Of a DNA stretch of 64,000 bases, positions 34,592 to 43,923 are shown one piece after another. This DNA is from an uncultured Tropicimonas sp. (GTDB lineage: Bacteria; Pseudomonadota; Alphaproteobacteria; Rhodobacterales; Rhodobacteraceae). The stretch lies in assembly GCA_947495685.1 (NCBI GenBank), contig CANLZY010000007.1, forward strand, positions 124,001 to 188,000. Direction: 5' to 3'. The notes under the pieces were generated by a model, which saw only the letters and a list, made by a program, of their open reading frames with translations, did not search any database and had not been told where the DNA came from. The translations under genes and the position numbers were made by a program. Within the stretch, counting starts at the first letter, position 1; the number at the start of each line of letters is the position of its first letter.

Positions 34592-35446
34592 ATGATACCA
34601 GCGGCTTTCGATTACCATCGGCCTGCCGACATCGCGTCGGCCGTCGCCTTGTTGCAGGAGTTGGGGGATGATGCGCGACCGCTTGCGGGAGGGCACAGTC
34701 TAATCCCGATGATGAAGCTGAGAATGGCCTCGGTTGAATACTTGATCGACCTGCAGGACATCGACGAGCTCCGCGGCATTTCGGTGTCTGACGGCATCGT
34801 CTCCATCGGTGCGATGACGACCCAGCACGATCTGATCACCGATGCGGCTCTGGCCGAGGCTGCGCCGATCATGCGCGAGGCTGCGTTGCAGATCGCCGAT
34901 CCTCAGGTTCGGTACGTCGGCACTCTGGGCGGCAACGTTGCCAACGGGGACCCGGGAAACGACATGCCCGGGTTGATGCAATGCCTCGATGCGACCTTCA
35001 CGCTGGTGGGTCCGGGTGGCAGCCGCGACGTGGCGGCACGAGATTTCTATGAGGCCGCCTACATGACTGCGCGCGAGGATGATGAGATCCTCACCCGAGT
35101 GACCTTTGCCGCCCCGACTGGCGGCTACGCCTATGAAAAGCAGAAACGCAAGATCGGCGACTACGCCACTGCAGCCGCCGCCATTCAGATGACCCGCGAT
35201 GATGGGTTGTGCAGCAGCGCGGCGATTGCCTTGACCAACCTGAGTGATGTTCCGGTGTTTGCGAAGGCCGCGGGTGCTGCACTGGTCGGCACCAGCTGTG
35301 ATGCCTCCGCTGTCACCGCGGCAATCTCGGCGGCATTGGGCGAGATCGATCCGACCGAAGACAACCGTGGCCCGGTCGAGTTCAAACTCCACGTGGCGGG
35401 GATCGTGATCCTGCGTGCAATCGAACGCGCCTGGTCGCGGACCTGA
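34592..35446 (+). CDS. coxM: Aerobic CO dehydrogenase medium (FAD) subunit
   Basis: A 284-residue flavoprotein subunit of the heterohexameric CO dehydrogenase; it passes electrons from the CoxS clusters toward quinone. FAD-binding motifs of the family are present: AGGHSLIP at 32-39 and [17 protein letters not shown] near 110-125. It begins the structural operon in the standard M-S-L order. GGGAGG lies nine bases upstream. The leader just before it contains a small hairpin (gcggg-aaaa-cccgc, 34561-34574). Confidence 0.95.
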   Translation: MIPAAFDYHRPADIASAVALLQELGDDARPLAGGHSLIPMMKLRMASVEYLIDLQDIDELRGISVSDGIVSIGAMTTQHDLITDAALAEAAPIMREAALQIADPQVRYVGTLGGNVANGDPGNDMPGLMQCLDATFTLVGPGGSRDVAARDFYEAAYMTAREDDEILTRVTFAAPTGGYAYEKQKRKIGDYATAAAAIQMTRDDGLCSSAAIALTNLSDVPVFAKAAGAALVGTSCDASAVTAAISAALGEIDPTEDNRGPVEFKLHVAGIVILRAIERAWSRT

Positions 35447-35457
35447 GGGAGATGACT

Positions 35458-35949
35458 ATGAGCAAGATGCACATCCAGCTGACCATAAACGGCGAAGCGC
35501 AGGAGGTTCTGGCGGAACCGCGTGAGTTGCTGATCCATGTCCTGCGCGAAAAGCTCGGCGTCACCGGGCCGCATATCGGCTGCGAGACCTCTCATTGCGG
35601 GGCCTGCACAGTCGATCTGAATGGAAAATCGGTGAAGTCCTGCACCGTCTTTGCCGCCCAGGCAAATGGGGCCGAAATCACCACCATCGAGGGCCTTGGC
35701 AATCCGGACGACCTGCACGTGTTGCAGCAGTCCTTTCGTGAACATCACGGGCTTCAATGCGGGTTCTGCACTCCCGGCATGATCACGCGGGCGCATCGGC
35801 TGCTTCAGGAAAATCCGAACCCGACCGAAGCGGAGGTGCGTTTCGGCATGGCCGGAAACCTGTGCCGCTGTACTGGTTATCAGAACATCGTCAAGTCCAT
35901 CCTGGCCGCCGCGGCCGAGATGAACGCCGCCCAGGAGGCCGCAGAATGA
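35458..35949 (+). CDS. coxS: Aerobic CO dehydrogenase small (2Fe-2S) subunit
   Basis: A 163-residue iron-sulfur subunit. The plant-ferredoxin-type cluster motif is [21 protein letters not shown] (positions about 42-62), and the second, helical-domain cluster is CGFC followed by [10 protein letters not shown]. These carry electrons from the Mo-Cu site of CoxL to FAD in CoxM. The ATG at 35458, seven bases after a GAGGGA ribosome site, is preferred over one two codons earlier. The stop overlaps the coxL ATG by four bases. Confidence 0.95.
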   Translation: MSKMHIQLTINGEAQEVLAEPRELLIHVLREKLGVTGPHIGCETSHCGACTVDLNGKSVKSCTVFAAQANGAEITTIEGLGNPDDLHVLQQSFREHHGLQCGFCTPGMITRAHRLLQENPNPTEAEVRFGMAGNLCRCTGYQNIVKSILAAAAEMNAAQEAAE

Positions 35950-38366
35950 ACGATCAGACGCCCCCCACCCGCGAGGAGCGCGTTGCCGGCCTGAAGGGTC
36001 TGGGCACCTCTCGCAAGCGCGTCGAGGATGCGCGCTTCACCCAAGGCAAGGGCAACTACGTCGATGACGTGAAGCTGCCCGGGATGCTGTTTGGCGATTT
36101 TGTGCGTTCGCCCTATGCACACGCCCGCGTCGCGGCGATTCACACCGAAGAAGCATTGAAGGTGCCTGGCGTTCTGGCTGTGCTGACCGCCAAGGATCTT
36201 GAACCATTGAACCTGCATTGGATGCCCACCCTGGCCGGTGACAAGCAGATGGTGCTGGCCGATGGAAAGGTTCTGTTCCAGGGGCAGGAGGTTGCCTTCG
36301 TGGTCGCCACCGACCGGTACGCGGCCGCTGACGGCATCGCTGCTGTCGAGGTGGATTACCAGGAGCTGCCGGTTCTGACCAACCCCTTCGAAGCATTGGA
36401 ATCGGACGTGGTGCTGCGCGAGGATCTGGAGGGTCAGACCGAGGGTGCCCACGGCACGCGCAAGCATCACAACCATATCTTCCTGTGGGAAGAGGGCGAT
36501 CAGGAGGCCACCGAACAGGCCATAGGCAGCGCCGAGGTCGTGGCCGAGGAGATGGTCTATTACCATCGCACCCACCCGTGCCCGCTGGAAACCTGCGGCT
36601 GTGTGGCGTCGATGGACAAGGTCAACGGCAAGCTGACGCTGTATGGCACGTTTCAGGCGCCACATGTGGTGCGGACCGTCGCCTCGCTGCTGTCGGGCAT
36701 CGAAGAGCACAATATCCGCGTGATCTCGCCCGATATCGGCGGCGGCTTCGGCAACAAGGTCGGCGTCTACCCCGGCTATGTTTGCTCCATCGTCGCCTCG
36801 ATCGTGACCGGCAAGCCGGTCAAGTGGATCGAGAACCGAATGGACAACCTGATGGCCACGGCCTTCGCCCGCGACTACTGGATGAAGGGCAAGATCAGCG
36901 CCACCCGCGAGGGAAAGATCACGGGCTTGGCCTGTCACGTCGTCGCCGATCATGGGGCGTTTGACGCCTGCGCGGATCCAACGAAATTTCCCGCAGGGTT
37001 CTTTCACATCTGCACCGGCTCTTATGACATTCCGGTGGCCTACGTCGGCGTCGACGGCGTCTACACCAACAAGGCACCGGGCGGGGTGGCGTACCGCTGT
37101 TCCTTCCGGGTGACGGAGGCGGCCTATTTCATCGAGCGGATGATCGAGGTTCTGGCGATCGAGTTGGGCATGGACGCGGCCGAACTCAGGGCCAAGAACT
37201 TCATCAAGGCCGATCAGTTTCCCTATACCAGCGCGCTGGGATGGGAGTACGACAGTGGCGACTACCACACCGCCTGGAACAAGGCGCTGGAGGCCGTCGA
37301 TTACCCTGGCCTTCGCCGCGAACAGGCCGAGCGGGTGGAGGCGTTCAAGCGGGGCGAGACGCGCAAACTGCTCGGCATAGGCCTCACCCACTTCACCGAA
37401 ATCGTGGGGGCTGGCCCGGTCAAGAATTGTGACATCCTCGGGATGGGCATGTTCGATTCCTGCGAGATCCGGATTCACCCCACGGGCTCCGCCATCGCGC
37501 GGTTGGGCACGATCAGCCAAGGGCAGGGGCACGCGACGACCTTTGCCCAGATCCTCGCGAGCGAGATCGGCATTCCCGCCGACTCGATCACGATCGAGGA
37601 GGGGGACACTGACACCGCGCCCTACGGCCTTGGCACATATGGGTCCAGGTCGACCCCGGTTGCCGGTGCCGCGACCGCGATGGCGGGTCGCAAGATCCGC
37701 GCAAAGGCACAGATGATCGCGGCCTATCTGCTGGAGGTGCATGACGACGACGTGGAATGGGATGTCGACCGGTTTGCCGTCAAGGGCGCACCGGAACGGT
37801 TCAAGACCATGGCCGAAATCGCCTATGCCTCCTACAATCAGGCCATTCCGGGGGTTGAACCGGGGCTGGAGGCGGTCAGCTACTATGACCCGCCCAACAT
37901 GACCTACCCGTTCGGCGCCTATATCTGCGTCATGGAGATCGACGTCGACACCGGCGTGCACGAGATCCGGCAGTTCTACGCGCTCGACGATTGTGGCACC
38001 CGGATCAACCCGATGGTGATTGAGGGGCAGGTTCACGGCGGCCTCACCGAGGCGCTGGCCATCGCGATGGGCCAGGAGATCGCCTATGACGAGATCGGCA
38101 ACCACAAGACGGCGACCTTCATGGACTTCTTCATCCCGACCGCCTGGGAGACGCCGAACTACACCACCGATCACACCGTGACCCCCAGCCCGCATCACCC
38201 GATCGGTGCCAAGGGAGTGGGCGAAAGTCCGAACGTGGGCGGGGTACCGGCGTTTTCGAACGCGGTGCACGATGCCTTCCGGGCGTTCGGGTTGCGCCAG
38301 AGCCACATGCCGCATGACCAGTGGCGGATCTGGAAGATCGCGCATGATCTTGGCCTGCACGGCTGA
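35946..38366 (+). CDS. coxL: Aerobic CO dehydrogenase large (Mo-Cu catalytic) subunit, form I
   Basis: An 806-residue catalytic subunit that oxidises CO with water to CO2. The active-site loop reads [10 protein letters not shown], with Cys385 as the expected Cu ligand (Cys388 in Oligotropha). This AYxCSFR loop is the recognised signature of form I, true CO dehydrogenases; form II paralogues have AYRGAGR. Other cofactor contacts seen are [27 protein letters not shown] for the molybdopterin cytosine dinucleotide, and the C-terminal KGVGESP with the catalytic Glu. Length matches the family. It is translationally coupled to coxS by an ATGA overlap. Confidence 0.97.
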   Translation: MNDQTPPTREERVAGLKGLGTSRKRVEDARFTQGKGNYVDDVKLPGMLFGDFVRSPYAHARVAAIHTEEALKVPGVLAVLTAKDLEPLNLHWMPTLAGDKQMVLADGKVLFQGQEVAFVVATDRYAAADGIAAVEVDYQELPVLTNPFEALESDVVLREDLEGQTEGAHGTRKHHNHIFLWEEGDQEATEQAIGSAEVVAEEMVYYHRTHPCPLETCGCVASMDKVNGKLTLYGTFQAPHVVRTVASLLSGIEEHNIRVISPDIGGGFGNKVGVYPGYVCSIVASIVTGKPVKWIENRMDNLMATAFARDYWMKGKISATREGKITGLACHVVADHGAFDACADPTKFPAGFFHICTGSYDIPVAYVGVDGVYTNKAPGGVAYRCSFRVTEAAYFIERMIEVLAIELGMDAAELRAKNFIKADQFPYTSALGWEYDSGDYHTAWNKALEAVDYPGLRREQAERVEAFKRGETRKLLGIGLTHFTEIVGAGPVKNCDILGMGMFDSCEIRIHPTGSAIARLGTISQGQGHATTFAQILASEIGIPADSITIEEGDTDTAPYGLGTYGSRSTPVAGAATAMAGRKIRAKAQMIAAYLLEVHDDDVEWDVDRFAVKGAPERFKTMAEIAYASYNQAIPGVEPGLEAVSYYDPPNMTYPFGAYICVMEIDVDTGVHEIRQFYALDDCGTRINPMVIEGQVHGGLTEALAIAMGQEIAYDEIGNHKTATFMDFFIPTAWETPNYTTDHTVTPSPHHPIGAKGVGESPNVGGVPAFSNAVHDAFRAFGLRQSHMPHDQWRIWKIAHDLGLHG

Positions 38367-38371
38367 GGAGA

Positions 38372-38394
38372 GGGGCCGCCCTCGCGGCGGCCCC
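38372..38394 (+). terminator. Strong GC hairpin between coxL and coxD
   Basis: A perfect 9-bp stem (ggggccgcc / ggcggcccc) with a five-base loop fills the 39-base gap between coxL and coxD. It has no T-tract. It probably acts as an attenuator or RNA-stability element that lets structural subunits be made in excess over the maturation proteins. Confidence 0.6.
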
Positions 38395-38405
38395 GCGAAT
38401 TCATC

Positions 38406-39284
38406 ATGCAGGACTGGAAAACCCTACAAACCGCGCTGTCGGACCATGGCTATGTGGCTTCGCCCGACCTCGCCATGGCGCTCCACATCGCCGGAACCCT
38501 TGGGCGGCCGCTGTTGCTTGAAGGGGCCGCCGGCGTGGGCAAGACCGAGGTCGCACGCACACTTGCAACGATGCTTGATACAGAGCTGATCCGGCTGCAA
38601 TGCTACGAAGGATTGGATGCGGCGCAGGCGATCTATGAATGGAACTACCAGCGGCAATTGCTGGCGATCCGTGCCTCCGCCGAGGATGGCCACACCGGAC
38701 AGGAGGTCGAACAGCGGATTTTTTCGGAGGATTTCCTGCTGGAACGTCCGCTGCTGCGGGCAATCCGCCGGCCGATCCCGCCCGTTTTGTTGATCGACGA
38801 AATCGACCGCGCGGATGAGGAATTCGAAGCCTATCTGTTGGAGATCCTGGCCGATTTTCAGATCACTGTGCCGGAACTTGGCACCATCACCGCCATTTCG
38901 CGCCCGCATGTCATCCTCACGGCCAACGGCACACGCGACCTGTCGGACGCGCTGCGTCGGCGCTGCATCTATGCCTATGTCGAATATCCCGACCGCGAGA
39001 CCGAACTGGCGATCCTTGCCAAGCGATGCCCGGAAATCGAGCCGACGCTGGCCGGCCAGATCGTCGGCTTTGTTCAAGCCCTGCGACGGGAGGATCTGGA
39101 AAAGGTCCCTGGCGTGGCCGAAATGCTGGATTTTGCCGCCGCCCTTGCGGGTTTGGGTATCAATGACCTGTCCCAAGATCCCGAAACGCTTCAGGCAACC
39201 CTGGTCACGCTGCTGAAGACGGCGGCGGATCGGTCTGCCGTTCCGATGGAGGTCACGGCGCGGCTGGCGGGGCGCGTGGCATGA
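38406..39284 (+). CDS. coxD: CoxD, MoxR-type AAA+ ATPase for CODH active-site maturation
   Basis: A 292-residue AAA+ ATPase of the MoxR group. Walker A is GAAGVGKTE near residue 42, Walker B LLIDEID near 128, and the sensor region is VILTANGTRDLSDALRRRC. In Oligotropha, CoxD is needed to install the sulfur and copper of the [CuSMoO2] site. It works with the VWA protein CoxE, whose ATG overlaps this stop by four bases. Confidence 0.93.
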   Translation: MQDWKTLQTALSDHGYVASPDLAMALHIAGTLGRPLLLEGAAGVGKTEVARTLATMLDTELIRLQCYEGLDAAQAIYEWNYQRQLLAIRASAEDGHTGQEVEQRIFSEDFLLERPLLRAIRRPIPPVLLIDEIDRADEEFEAYLLEILADFQITVPELGTITAISRPHVILTANGTRDLSDALRRRCIYAYVEYPDRETELAILAKRCPEIEPTLAGQIVGFVQALRREDLEKVPGVAEMLDFAAALAGLGINDLSQDPETLQATLVTLLKTAADRSAVPMEVTARLAGRVA

Positions 39285-40474
39285 GTCCGTCTACCCGCAT
39301 CACCCGGTTTGCGGCCCGCGACCCCGGCGTGGGCGCGCGCCTGTCAGGCTTCATGGGGCACCTGCGAGAGAACGGTTTTCGTCTTGGTGTCGCAGAAACC
39401 GACACGGCGTTGCAGGCGCTTGCCCATATACACGGAATCGATCCGCAGGAAGTCCGACTGGCACTGAAGGCAGTCTGCGCGGGCAGCGAACAGGAGGTCG
39501 GCGCGTTCGATGACCTGTTCGACAGTTTCTGGATGAACCATGGGCGGGTCCGTCAGAAAGCGGTTTCCACGACGGCGAGCGCCGAGGCCCAGCACAGTCG
39601 CAGCACGCGAGAGGACGCCACCCGCAGCACAGGCGGTGCTGGTCGGCAGCACGCGCCCGACGATCCGGGCGAGGGTGACAGCGCATCGGAAGGAACGGGC
39701 AAGCTGGTTGCGTCACGTATTCGGCAGATGATGAAGAAGGATCTGCGCGAAATGGTATCACCACAGGATATCCGCGCCGCCGAAGTCATTGCCCGTCGGT
39801 TGGGCACCGCCATGCGGGACCGGCGCTCGCGGCGTCGCAAAGCTGCACGCAAGGGCGCGACGATCGACTTTCGCCGGACGATCCGCGCCAGCATCGCGAC
39901 CGGAGGCGACCCGATACGACTGGCGCGCAAGAATCGCCCGGACCGGCCGGTGCGGATTGCGCTGTTGTGCGATGTGTCCGGTTCGATGTTGCCCTATGCG
40001 CGTCCCTTCCTTGCCTTCGTCGCGGGGCTCATGCGAGCAGATCCGGCCACCGACGCCTACCTGTTTCACACCCGACTGGTGCGGATTACCGAGGCACTTC
40101 GGGATGATGACCCACTCAGGGCGTTGAATCGGATCACCTTGTTGGCTGATGGGTTCGGCGGCGGATCGCGCATCGGTGACAATCTGGATCACTTCGCCCG
40201 AACCTATGCCCGACGGTTCGTCGACGGACGCACGGTCGTGGTGATCCTGTCGGATGGCTACGACAGCGATGCGCCTGAGCTCACAGGTCAGGCGCTGTCC
40301 CGCCTGCGCCGCCGTGGTTGCCGGATTGTCTGGTTGAACCCGCTCAAGGGGTGGGACGGATACGAACCGGTTGCCCGTGGCATGGCTGCTGCGCTGCCGC
40401 ATCTGGACCTGTTCGCTGCAGCCAACACGCTCGAGTCTCTCGCTGCCCTGGAAACGGAGCTTGCAAAGCTATGA
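39281..40474 (+). CDS. coxE: CoxE, VWA-domain CODH maturation protein
   Basis: A 397-residue protein. The C-terminal von Willebrand A domain begins about residue 225 with RIALLCDVSGSMLPYARP; the DVSGSM sequence is the MIDAS metal site, completed by a later Thr and by VVVILSDGYDSD. The N-terminal 130 residues are helical, followed by a low-complexity Ser/Thr/Gly linker (about 100-145) and a basic RDRRSRRRKAARKGA region. Partner of CoxD in copper/sulfur insertion. Overlaps coxF by four bases. Confidence 0.93.
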   Translation: MSPSTRITRFAARDPGVGARLSGFMGHLRENGFRLGVAETDTALQALAHIHGIDPQEVRLALKAVCAGSEQEVGAFDDLFDSFWMNHGRVRQKAVSTTASAEAQHSRSTREDATRSTGGAGRQHAPDDPGEGDSASEGTGKLVASRIRQMMKKDLREMVSPQDIRAAEVIARRLGTAMRDRRSRRRKAARKGATIDFRRTIRASIATGGDPIRLARKNRPDRPVRIALLCDVSGSMLPYARPFLAFVAGLMRADPATDAYLFHTRLVRITEALRDDDPLRALNRITLLADGFGGGSRIGDNLDHFARTYARRFVDGRTVVVILSDGYDSDAPELTGQALSRLRRRGCRIVWLNPLKGWDGYEPVARGMAAALPHLDLFAAANTLESLAALETELAKL

Positions 40475-41316
40475 AACATCTCTCGACCACCAATCAGAAA
40501 TACGAGGCGGAACTTGCGCGGCTGCGCCTCAGCGGGCGGGCGTTTGCAATCGCCACGGTTGTGCGAACCATTGATGCGACATCGGCCAAACCCGGCAGCA
40601 AGGCCTTGCTGGATGCAGATGGCACGCTGCTGGAGGGTTGGATCGGCGGAGGCTGTGCGCGGGGCGCAGTTGGACGCGCGGCCCGGGCGGCGATAGAAAC
40701 TGGTGCGCCTCGGTTGATCTCGCTCAAGCCCGAGGATTTGCTGGATGCACAAGGCGTGTCGGCCGGCGAAGAACAGGAAGGTGTCTGGTTCGCGCGCAAC
40801 GGATGTCCGTCTCGTGGATCGATGGATGTCTTCGTGGAGCCGGTCCTGCCGCGCCCGAACCTTGTCGTGTTGGGTGACAGTCCCGTGGCGCTGGCGCTGG
40901 TCGACCTCGCTGCGCATTTCGACCTGGGCCGGGTTCTCTGCGCGCCCGGGCGAAACGCAGCGGATGTGCCGGCCGTTGACCGGTTGTCCGACAGTTTCGC
41001 GCTTGATGTAGAGGACCAAGCCGAGCGGTTCATTGTCGTCGCAACTCAGGGCAAGGGCGACGAAGCTGCATTGCGGGCGGCGTTGTCTGCGGGGGCCTCC
41101 CATATCTCCTTTGTCGGGAGTCGCCGGAAATTCGCTACCCTGTCGGAACGTTTGTGCAAGGATGGCATCGAGGATGTGGCTCTTGCCACCGTCAAGGCGC
41201 CTGCCGGACTCGATATTCATGCAATCACACCAGAGGAGATTGCGTTGTCGATCCTTGCGGAGATGATCCAGCATATGCGTGCCGGACAACGGCAGGAGTC
41301 GACCCATGAAGTGTAA
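40471..41316 (+). CDS. coxF: CoxF, XdhC-family CODH maturation protein
   Basis: A 281-residue protein of the XdhC/CoxI family. The N-terminal XdhC domain shows FAIATVVRTIDATSAKPGSKALL and LEGWIGGGCARGAV, with the conserved Gly-Gly-Gly-Cys. The C-terminal Rossmann-like domain is VVLGDSPVALALVDLAAHF and FVGSRRKFATLSERL. By family analogy it binds Mo cofactor and helps its sulfuration and insertion into CoxL. ATGA overlap with coxE. Confidence 0.9.
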   Translation: MKHLSTTNQKYEAELARLRLSGRAFAIATVVRTIDATSAKPGSKALLDADGTLLEGWIGGGCARGAVGRAARAAIETGAPRLISLKPEDLLDAQGVSAGEEQEGVWFARNGCPSRGSMDVFVEPVLPRPNLVVLGDSPVALALVDLAAHFDLGRVLCAPGRNAADVPAVDRLSDSFALDVEDQAERFIVVATQGKGDEAALRAALSAGASHISFVGSRRKFATLSERLCKDGIEDVALATVKAPAGLDIHAITPEEIALSILAEMIQHMRAGQRQESTHEV

Positions 41317-41400
41317 GCGTTGCGCCCGAGGCAATCGGCAGCACGCTCTGGCGACGCAATTGCCAATGGACGGATCGATCCGCATGCACGGAACACGGCG

Positions 41401-41508
41401 ATGATCCGTAAACTGATGACCCTGTTCAGGTTCGCTCGCCGAGCCAACCCGCACCCGACAAAGGAGCAGGCCGAAATCCTCGCTCGTGTGAAATTTCCTT
41501 GTTGCTGA
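41401..41508 (+). CDS. Putative 35-aa protein between coxF and coxG
   Basis: An ORF of 35 residues with a basic N-terminus (MIRKLMTLFRFARRA) and an unusual C-terminus, KFPCC. An in-frame TTG at 41320 would lengthen it to 62 residues. A separate 32-residue frame with a CxxC (41306-41404) overlaps both the coxF end and this start by ATGA-type junctions, so reinitiation could couple them. No family recognised. The paired terminal cysteines next to a Mo-Cu-S maturation gene are suggestive of metal handling, but coding status is uncertain. Confidence 0.35.
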   Translation: MIRKLMTLFRFARRANPHPTKEQAEILARVKFPCC

Positions 41509-41521
41509 AAAGGACCCCCCA

Positions 41522-41983
41522 ATGGAACTGCAAGAAGAAATCCTCATCTCTGCACCGCGCGACGTCGTCTATGCCGCGCTGAACGATCCTGATATCCTCA
41601 AGTCGTGCATCCCGGGCTGCGAAGAGTTGATCAAACATTCGGACACCGAGCTTGAAGCAAAGGTTGTGCTGAAGGTTGGCCCCGTGAAGGCGCGGTTCGG
41701 CGGGAACGTCACGTTGGACCCATCGGCGGCCCCGGACTCCTTTTCATTGACCGGCGAAGGCACCGGTGGCGCAGCCGGGTTCGCCAAAGGCGGTGCCGAC
41801 GTCACATTGGAAGACCGTGGGACGGAAACACTGCTGACATATTCCGCGAAGGCCGAAGTTGGCGGAAAGCTGGCTCAACTGGGAAGTCGCCTTATCCTGA
41901 GCACGTCCCGAAAGCTCGCAAGCAAGTTTTTTATCGCCTTTGCAGAAGAGCTTGCACCAAAGGATGCTGAAGTAGCGCCTTGA
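41522..41983 (+). CDS. coxG: CoxG, SRPBCC-fold CODH membrane-recruitment protein
   Basis: A 153-residue START/SRPBCC-fold protein. Family landmarks are FISA-like ILISAPRDVVYAALNDPDILKSCIPGCEEL, then KVVLKVGPVKARFGGNVTL and LTYSAKAEVGGKLAQLGSRLI. CoxG is reported to anchor CO dehydrogenase to the membrane and to assist quinone delivery. It is the last gene of the operon; genes after it run in the opposite direction. No CoxB, CoxC, CoxH, CoxI or CoxK follows. Confidence 0.92.
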   Translation: MELQEEILISAPRDVVYAALNDPDILKSCIPGCEELIKHSDTELEAKVVLKVGPVKARFGGNVTLDPSAAPDSFSLTGEGTGGAAGFAKGGADVTLEDRGTETLLTYSAKAEVGGKLAQLGSRLILSTSRKLASKFFIAFAEELAPKDAEVAP

Positions 41984-42200
41984 CCGACCGTTTCGGCCTG
42001 CCACACTAGGGTGCATCGCTACAAAGCAGCATCTGAAAGGTAGCAACGTACGTCGTGGCGCCTGATTGGCAACATCCGTTCGTCACGGATCGCGCCATTG
42101 GCGGCTTTGGTGCGACATCGGTCGAGAAGCGCGCCTTGCCATGTCGGATCGCTCGTCGGTGTCCCCGACCGATCCCGCCTGTTCGACCGGGTTGAATGCC

Positions 42201-42719
42201 CTAGCTCAGGTCCTGCCGCGCCAGGTCCGTGACAAGAACGTCGGTCACGACGTGGCTCAGGAGTTTGTGTGCCGCAAGTCGAAGCTCATTTCGCAAGACT
42301 TCCATGTTGGAGCCGCTGGTGAAGTTTCCATCAAACCCTCCTGCGTTCGCGTAGTCGAACATGACCTGCAGGAAGGCGTCCCTGATCTTTGGTTCCTGCG
42401 CATAGACCTGCTCTCGGCTGCCCGCGGCTGCCTCCAGGCTAAGGGACATCACGACCATCGATTTCACGCGCCCGTCCTTGAGCACCGGAATGACGAACTG
42501 GTTGTTCAGTTTAATGAACTCGGCCGTTCCGGCATCCGCGTGAGACCCCTCGTCATTCTCCGTTTGCGCGGGACCTGTTTGCTCCGTCGCATGGGCGTCT
42601 TGCCTCGTATCGTCAGCGTCAGGATGGGCGGTGGAGACTTCGGGTTTGAGGTAGTACCCGGCGCCAAATCCGGCGCCGGCTCCCAGAAGTGCTAAAATGA
42701 CAGGTAAGATGAATCGCAT
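42201..42719 (-). CDS. fliL: Flagellar basal-body protein FliL
   Basis: A 172-residue single-pass protein: an N-terminal membrane helix (FILPVILALLGAGAGFGAGYYL), an acidic low-complexity linker of about 40 residues, and a C-terminal periplasmic FliL domain (FVIPVLKDGRVKSMVVMSLSLE, KIRDAFLQVMFDYANAGGF). FliL supports stator-rotor torque. It is the last gene of the leftward flgB operon, 11 bases after flgH, and is convergent with coxG. Confidence 0.88.
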   Translation of the reverse strand: MRFILPVILALLGAGAGFGAGYYLKPEVSTAHPDADDTRQDAHATEQTGPAQTENDEGSHADAGTAEFIKLNNQFVIPVLKDGRVKSMVVMSLSLEAAAGSREQVYAQEPKIRDAFLQVMFDYANAGGFDGNFTSGSNMEVLRNELRLAAHKLLSHVVTDVLVTDLARQDLS

Positions 42720-42730
42720 GGGGCGGTTCC

Positions 42731-43459
42731 TCAGAACGGGAGAATGATGTCCGCAACCTGTTGGCCGTAGCGGGGTTGTTGCACATCGGTGATCTGCCCG
42801 CGTCCACCATAGGAGATCCGCGCAGAAGCGATCTTGTCGTAAGTGATCTCGTTCGTGCGGGTTATATCCTCCGGCCGAACGTAACCGGTGACCAGGAGCT
42901 CCCGGATCTCGAAGTTGACACGGACCTCTTGGCTGCCCTGGATTTTCATGACGCCATTCTGCAGGATTTCGACGACGGTCGCGGCGACGCGCAGGGTCAG
43001 TTTCTCGCGCCGTTGAACCGACCCATCTCCTTCAGACGAACTGCTGGAGGACAGTTCCACGGCGGGGTCCATCGTTGCACCGGCGGGCAGCTTCTTGTTG
43101 ATCTGCTGGGGTGCTCCGAACAATTGCGGAACCGCCATCTTTTCGCCAGAACTGCGAGACCGTTCGGTCGTGTTGGACATTTCCGCACGGTCGTCGATCT
43201 CGATGACAACCGTCAAGATGTCCCCCCGCTTTTCCGCGCGGCGGTCACCCAACAGGGATTGACGGTCCTTGCTCCAGAGCGATGCCTCCGCCGTGGGCCG
43301 ACCGGTCTCGGTCGTTTCCGGAAGCGGAATCACGGACATCGCACGATGTTCATAGCTCCCGGAACTTGGCGTGAACTCGGGGCGTTTTCCGACATCTGCA
43401 ACGCGTGCGCACGACGCCAGCGTCAGCAGCAAAACGAATAGGGTCACAAGGGGGCGCAT
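42731..43459 (-). CDS. flgH: Flagellar L-ring protein FlgH
   Basis: A 242-residue outer-membrane ring lipoprotein. Signal peptide with lipobox LTLASC (Cys about 17). Core segments SLWSKDRQSLLGDRRAEKRGDILTVVIEI, LTLRVAATVVEILQNGVMKIQGSQEVRVNFE and the C-terminal ITYDKIASARISYGGRGQI are those of FlgH. It forms the bushing around the distal rod in the outer membrane. Sits between flgA and fliL. Confidence 0.95.
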   Translation of the reverse strand: MRPLVTLFVLLLTLASCARVADVGKRPEFTPSSGSYEHRAMSVIPLPETTETGRPTAEASLWSKDRQSLLGDRRAEKRGDILTVVIEIDDRAEMSNTTERSRSSGEKMAVPQLFGAPQQINKKLPAGATMDPAVELSSSSSSEGDGSVQRREKLTLRVAATVVEILQNGVMKIQGSQEVRVNFEIRELLVTGYVRPEDITRTNEITYDKIASARISYGGRGQITDVQQPRYGQQVADIILPF

Positions 43460-43470
43460 CAGTTCGGCTC

Positions 43471-43923
43471 CTACTTTGTTGGGGTTCTTGCAGATCCGCC
43501 GACGAATACCTGTCCGCGCGCGCCGACGGTTCCGGTCACGGTTGTGCGAGATTGAAGATTCATGACACGGACTGAATCGCCTTCACTGACACGCTCCAGC
43601 GAACGTCCGTCGGTGATTATGAGCAGCCCGTTGCGGTTGTAGTGCAGCGGCACGATCTGGTTTCGCTCGATGAGAGCAGGAGCCACGAGATCTCCCCTTC
43701 GGATCGGTCGACCGGAATACAAGGCCACCCTTGCCTCCATTCCGATCGCGTCGAGCGGATGGGTCAGCGCACCCGGAACGGCGTCGGGAACCACGGTCAG
43801 ATCCTCTGCTGTCAGTATTGAACGGCTGCGTATGGTGTGGGTTGCAACGAGCGTCTCGGACAAGGCCGGTACACCTGCTGCGAGCAGGATCAGGGCAGCA
43901 AGATGAAGGGTGCGGTTTTTCAT
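43471..43923 (-). CDS. flgA: P-ring assembly chaperone FlgA
   Basis: A 150-residue periplasmic protein. Signal peptide about 1-22 (ending GVPALSE), then a short SAF-like domain (HTIRSRSILTAEDLTVVPD, ALYSGRPIRRGDLVAPAL) and the C-terminal beta domain (LERVSEGDSVRVMNLQSRTTVTGTV). Shorter than enteric FlgA, as usual in alphaproteobacteria. It aids FlgI ring formation. Overlaps flgG by four bases. Confidence 0.9.
   Translation of the reverse strand: MKNRTLHLAALILLAAGVPALSETLVATHTIRSRSILTAEDLTVVPDAVPGALTHPLDAIGMEARVALYSGRPIRRGDLVAPALIERNQIVPLHYNRNGLLIITDGRSLERVSEGDSVRVMNLQSRTTVTGTVGARGQVFVGGSARTPTK

Noticed and set aside
37080-37110. CoxL as form II (BMS-type) homologue
   Set aside because: The active-site loop reads AYRCSFR with a Cys codon (TGT), the form I signature, not AYRGAGR.
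35880-38360. 826-codon open frame antisense to coxL
   Set aside because: Mirrors coxL; composition typical of GC-driven antisense frames; no family resemblance.
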